Source of the DNA: JBCBUE01 sp039818285
GTDB lineage: Bacteria > Planctomycetota > Phycisphaerae > Phycisphaerales > Phycisphaeraceae
Length of the DNA stretch: 64,000 nt
NCBI GenBank assembly: GCA_039818285.1
Contig: JBCBUE010000006.1
Coordinates: forward strand, 20,810-84,809
Direction: 5' to 3'
Both the position numbers and the translations under genes were made by a program. This document shows, in pieces, positions 61,718 through 64,000 of this stretch. The notes under the pieces are model-generated. The model saw nothing but the letters and a program-made list of their open reading frames with translations. It was not told the origin of the DNA and made no database searches. The stretch's first letter is position 1. Every line of letters begins with the position of its first letter.

Positions 61718-63028
61718 ATGCCCGGCGACGAAGCAGTCGTGTCCAGCGGAATCACCCGGGGCGACCGTCCGCCCGACGACGCCCCCGGATCGGTCGGCCG
61801 GTCGCTGCGGTACGCCAAGAAGAGCCGACGCCAGAAGCAGGACGCCGACTCCCACGCCGACGGCGACGGCGTGCTCCCCCCGCCCATCGTCGACCACGAG
61901 CTCGTCTACGACGGCTCGCCCACGCTTATCGAGACGCAGCCCGCCCTCGACGAGCTGATCGACACGCTGCGCTCGGCCCGGACCTTCGGCTACGACAGCG
62001 AGTTCATCGGCGAGCACACCTACCACCCCGAGGTCTGCGTCATCCAGGTCGCCACGGCGGCGGGCGTCTGGCTGATCGATCCCTTGGCCGACATCGACCT
62101 GACCGGGTTTTGGGGGCTCATCGCCGACACGTCCGTGGTGAAGATCGTCCACGCGGGGATGCAGGACCTCGAGCCGTGCCCGCGTCTGATCGATCATCCG
62201 CCTGGCGCGGTGTTTGACACGCAGCTGGCGGCGGGGTTCGCGGGCCTGCCTTACCCGGCCTCGCTGGACAAGCTCGTCGCCCAACTGGCGGGCGCCGACC
62301 TCGGCCACGGGCTCAAGTTCAGCAACTGGAACCGGCGTCCGTTGACGCCGTTGCAATTGGCCTACGCGGCCAACGACGTGCGGTACCTGCCGTTGCTGCA
62401 CGACCGGCTGGTCGAACGGCTGCTGGACATGGGCAATCTGACGCGGGCCGATTGGGCGTGCGACGAGGCGTTCGCAGCCGAGGCGTTCGTGATCGATCCC
62501 TTGGCGCGTCGGTTCCACGGCAAGGGGCTGAGCCGGCTGGACGCCCGGCAGACGGCGGCGCTGCGGGCGCTGCGGGTCTGGCGCGAGGGGGCGGCGAAGG
62601 TCGAGGACCTGCCGCCGCGGACGCTGCTGCCGGACTGGGTCGTGCTCGCGTTGGCCGAGGCGTTGCCGACCGATCCCGGGGCGTTGAAGGCGGTCAAGGG
62701 CCTGCCGCAGCCGGTGCAGCGGGTGTACGGCGAGGCGCTTGTGGAGGAGGTGGCCGAGGCGCTGTCGGGGCCGATGCCCAAGCCGAGCAAGCCGATGCGG
62801 CCGAAGTCGCAGTCGGAAAAGGACCAGTTGGGTGCGTTGTGGCGGGGCATCAACGCGCATTGCGCCAAAGAGGGCGTCGCCACGCAGGCGATCACCAACA
62901 AGGCCGAGGTGACGAAGTATTGGTGGCTGACGCGCCGCGGCAAGCCGACCGACGATCTGCCGCTGGCGACCGGTTGGCGGGCGGAGTTGCTGGGCCCGGC
63001 GCTGACGCTGCCTCAGCTCCCCGCCTGA
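61718..63028 (+). CDS. rnd: Ribonuclease D
   Basis: 436 residues, with an N-terminal extension of about 60. The DEDDy exonuclease domain has FGYDSEFIGEHTYHPEVCVI (Exo I), VKIVHAGMQDLE (Exo II) and LAYAANDVRYLPLLHDRL (Exo III with Tyr and Asp). A C-terminal HRDC domain follows (ARQTAALRALRVWREGAAKV), and a further helical repeat closes the protein. RNase D trims tRNA and other structured RNAs from the 3' end. It starts 63 bases after the ubiD-type gene. Confidence 0.9.
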   Translation: MPGDEAVVSSGITRGDRPPDDAPGSVGRSLRYAKKSRRQKQDADSHADGDGVLPPPIVDHELVYDGSPTLIETQPALDELIDTLRSARTFGYDSEFIGEHTYHPEVCVIQVATAAGVWLIDPLADIDLTGFWGLIADTSVVKIVHAGMQDLEPCPRLIDHPPGAVFDTQLAAGFAGLPYPASLDKLVAQLAGADLGHGLKFSNWNRRPLTPLQLAYAANDVRYLPLLHDRLVERLLDMGNLTRADWACDEAFAAEAFVIDPLARRFHGKGLSRLDARQTAALRALRVWREGAAKVEDLPPRTLLPDWVVLALAEALPTDPGALKAVKGLPQPVQRVYGEALVEEVAEALSGPMPKPSKPMRPKSQSEKDQLGALWRGINAHCAKEGVATQAITNKAEVTKYWWLTRRGKPTDDLPLATGWRAELLGPALTLPQLPA

Positions 63029-63032
63029 AGCG

Positions 63033-63782
63033 TTACGCCTTCGCGGGCTTGGGTGACGGGTCGGCCGGCTGGTCCTTCTGCGTCTCCTGCCAGACCGCCG
63101 CGATCACCGCCGGCACGAACACCAGCAGCGGGATCACGACCTGGTTGGCCGTCAGCGCGTCGACCACGGGCTCACGCACCGGCTCGAACGTCAGCAGCAG
63201 GGCGATCGTTCCCAGCACCACCATCGTCGAGCCCGACACCGTCGCCATCATCACCACCGCCAGCTTGAACAGGATGAACGCCAGCATCCCGGCGACGATC
63301 AGCCCGATCAACGCCCCGACCCAGTACAGGTCCGGCGGCAGGTTCACCACCTCGGCCCGCGCCAAGGCGTCGGCGATCCCCGTCCACAGATTCGCCCCGA
63401 TGAACGCCCCGATCAGCCCACCAAGCAGCGCCACCGCGTACTTCATCAGCGGCATGCAGATCACCGCCAGCAACAGCCCGATGCACCCGCCCAAGATGTA
63501 CGGCACGCCGATCGTCCCGCCCAGCGCGTAACCGCTGAACAGCCCGATCAACAACGCCAGCGCCACCGTCACCCACTTGTACAGCCGGTACCCGTTGGCC
63601 AGGCACAGCGAGCCGGCGATGATGAAGATCACCGCCCAGGTCACCGTCAGCTGTTCGAGCAGCGGCAGCACGTTCTCGGGGTACGCCAGGAAGTCGAGCC
63701 GTGAGAACAGCCCCGTGACCGTCTCGAACAGCGAATCGATCTGCAACGAGTTGGCAAAGCCCTGGGCGAGCAACGCGGTCAT
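63033..63782 (-). CDS. Polytopic membrane protein (DUF4203/TMEM198-like)
   Basis: 249 residues from the ATG ending at 63782; the frame runs 20 codons further upstream without a better start. About seven hydrophobic segments: TWAVIFIIAGSLCLANGYRL, VTVALALLIGLFSGYALGGT, ILGGCIGLLLAVICMPLMKY, AVALLGGLIGAFIGANLW, VGALIGLIVAGMLAFILFKL and VVIPLLVFVPAVIAAVW. The Gly-rich pairs fit the DUF4203/TMEM198 fold, whose function is unknown. It converges with rnd, 4 bases apart. Residues about 22-47 are encoded by a 77-base segment repeated exactly in the next gene. Confidence 0.75.
   Translation of the reverse strand: MTALLAQGFANSLQIDSLFETVTGLFSRLDFLAYPENVLPLLEQLTVTWAVIFIIAGSLCLANGYRLYKWVTVALALLIGLFSGYALGGTIGVPYILGGCIGLLLAVICMPLMKYAVALLGGLIGAFIGANLWTGIADALARAEVVNLPPDLYWVGALIGLIVAGMLAFILFKLAVVMMATVSGSTMVVLGTIALLLTFEPVREPVVDALTANQVVIPLLVFVPAVIAAVWQETQKDQPADPSPKPAKA
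63642..63718 (+). repeat. 77-base direct repeat, copy 1
   Basis: Identical over all 77 bases to 63924-64000, in the same orientation, 282 bases apart. It lies inside the minus-strand membrane protein gene. Sequence to the left of both copies differs completely; to the right the second copy runs off the window, so the true repeat may be longer. Confidence 0.95.
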
Positions 63783-63854
63783 GACAACGCTCCGTGCAAG
63801 GCGGCCCGGCACGGACCGCGCGACCGACAAGCCGGCGACCACGCGCCGGCAACG

Positions 63855-64000
63855 TCAGTCATCGGCCTTGCGTCGCCCCAGCGTCCACTGCAGCCCCAGA
63901 CCCACCAGCGTTATCAGACCCACCACCGTCAGCTGTTCGAGCAGCGGCAGCACGTTCTCGGGGTACGCCAGGAAGTCGAGCCGTGAGAACAGCCCCGTGA
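63855..64000 (-). CDS. 3' end of a second membrane protein sharing a repeated segment
   Basis: The start lies beyond the window; 48 codons are seen. Read from 64000 leftwards the frame gives FSRLDFLAYPENVLPLLEQL, identical to the neighbour, and then VVGLITLVGLGLQWTLG, a hydrophobic helix, with the end RRKADD and TGA at 63857-63855. It shares the N-terminal segment of the preceding gene but has a different, short C-terminus. It is either a paralogue arising by partial duplication or a chimera. Because only the end is visible, function cannot be given. Confidence 0.65.
   Translation of the reverse strand, partial: TGLFSRLDFLAYPENVLPLLEQLTVVGLITLVGLGLQWTLGRRKADD
63924..64000 (+). repeat. 77-base direct repeat, copy 2 (open at window edge)
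   Basis: Exact copy of 63642-63718. It falls inside the truncated minus-strand gene in the same reading frame as in copy 1, so the encoded residues are also the same. Confidence 0.95.

Noticed and set aside
59909..62860. Very long minus-strand open frame opposite the ubiD-type gene and rnd, and similar ones opposite flhA, fliF and flgE
   Set aside because: They mirror strong genes on the other strand, lack domains and arise from GC-rich third positions.

Overview
High-GC chromosomal DNA from a motile, peptidoglycan-building Planctomycetota bacterium, most likely of the Phycisphaerae. The lineage call is an inference. It rests on PEP-CTERM proteins, a prepilin-like protein with a DUF1559-type C-terminus, a secreted GH10 xylanase, a sulfotransferase, an intact mreBCD locus and the flagellar gene order. 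No rRNA or tRNA gene was seen.

Bases 1-30945 hold a large flagellar cluster, all on the + strand. It opens with a truncated sigma-54 response regulator, then flgB-flgC-fliE-fliF-fliG-fliH-fliI-fliJ, a MotE-like gene, fliK-flgD, a small gene and flgE. After a non-flagellar interruption it resumes with flbD-motA-motB-fliL-fliN-fliO-fliP-fliQ-fliR-flhB-flhA-flhF-flhG, a small membrane protein and the sigma-28 gene fliA. Good -24/-12 (sigma-54) promoter matches lie just upstream of flgB and of fliA. This suggests that the activator at the window start, with sigma-54, turns on basal body genes and fliA, and that FliA then drives late genes elsewhere. fliM is absent from its usual place between fliL and fliN.

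The interruption (13110-17869) is a sugar-utilisation type unit: a LacI-family regulator with a promoter and overlapping palindromic operator, a PEP-CTERM protein, a prepilin-like secreted protein and a GH10 endo-xylanase.

Bases 30946-48964 are mostly housekeeping and envelope genes: a His-rich lipoprotein, argS, a PEP-CTERM beta-propeller, a DUF1802 protein, a membrane protein with a GT2 synthase (minus strand), then a TolB-like lipoprotein, a second lipoprotein, a small protein and a Xer recombinase closed by a terminator. Next come a nested palindromic repeat, lnt (interrupted in frame by a heptamer inverted repeat), a HEAT-repeat protein, and a coiled-coil protein, a 44-residue membrane protein and mreBCD.

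Bases 48965-51845 are compositionally foreign: about 50% GC in sampled lines against about 75% next door. They carry a 771-residue protein with a degenerate diadenylate-cyclase-like C-terminus and a small partner, preceded by overlapping hairpins. This is the best candidate for an undescribed system. A second, AT-rich insertion (about 59165-59915) carries one orphan membrane protein between proC and ubiD. The rest is a secreted propeller-like protein, a sulfotransferase-TPR fusion, a SnoaL-like protein, an LCAT-type lipase, accA, tyrA, proC, ubiD, a ribonuclease D and a membrane protein. Part of the last gene is repeated exactly (77 bp) in a truncated neighbour at the window edge.

No stretch longer than 300 bases lacks a gene. 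The longest gaps are 54615-54899 and 29505-29757, and both hold regulatory elements described below.
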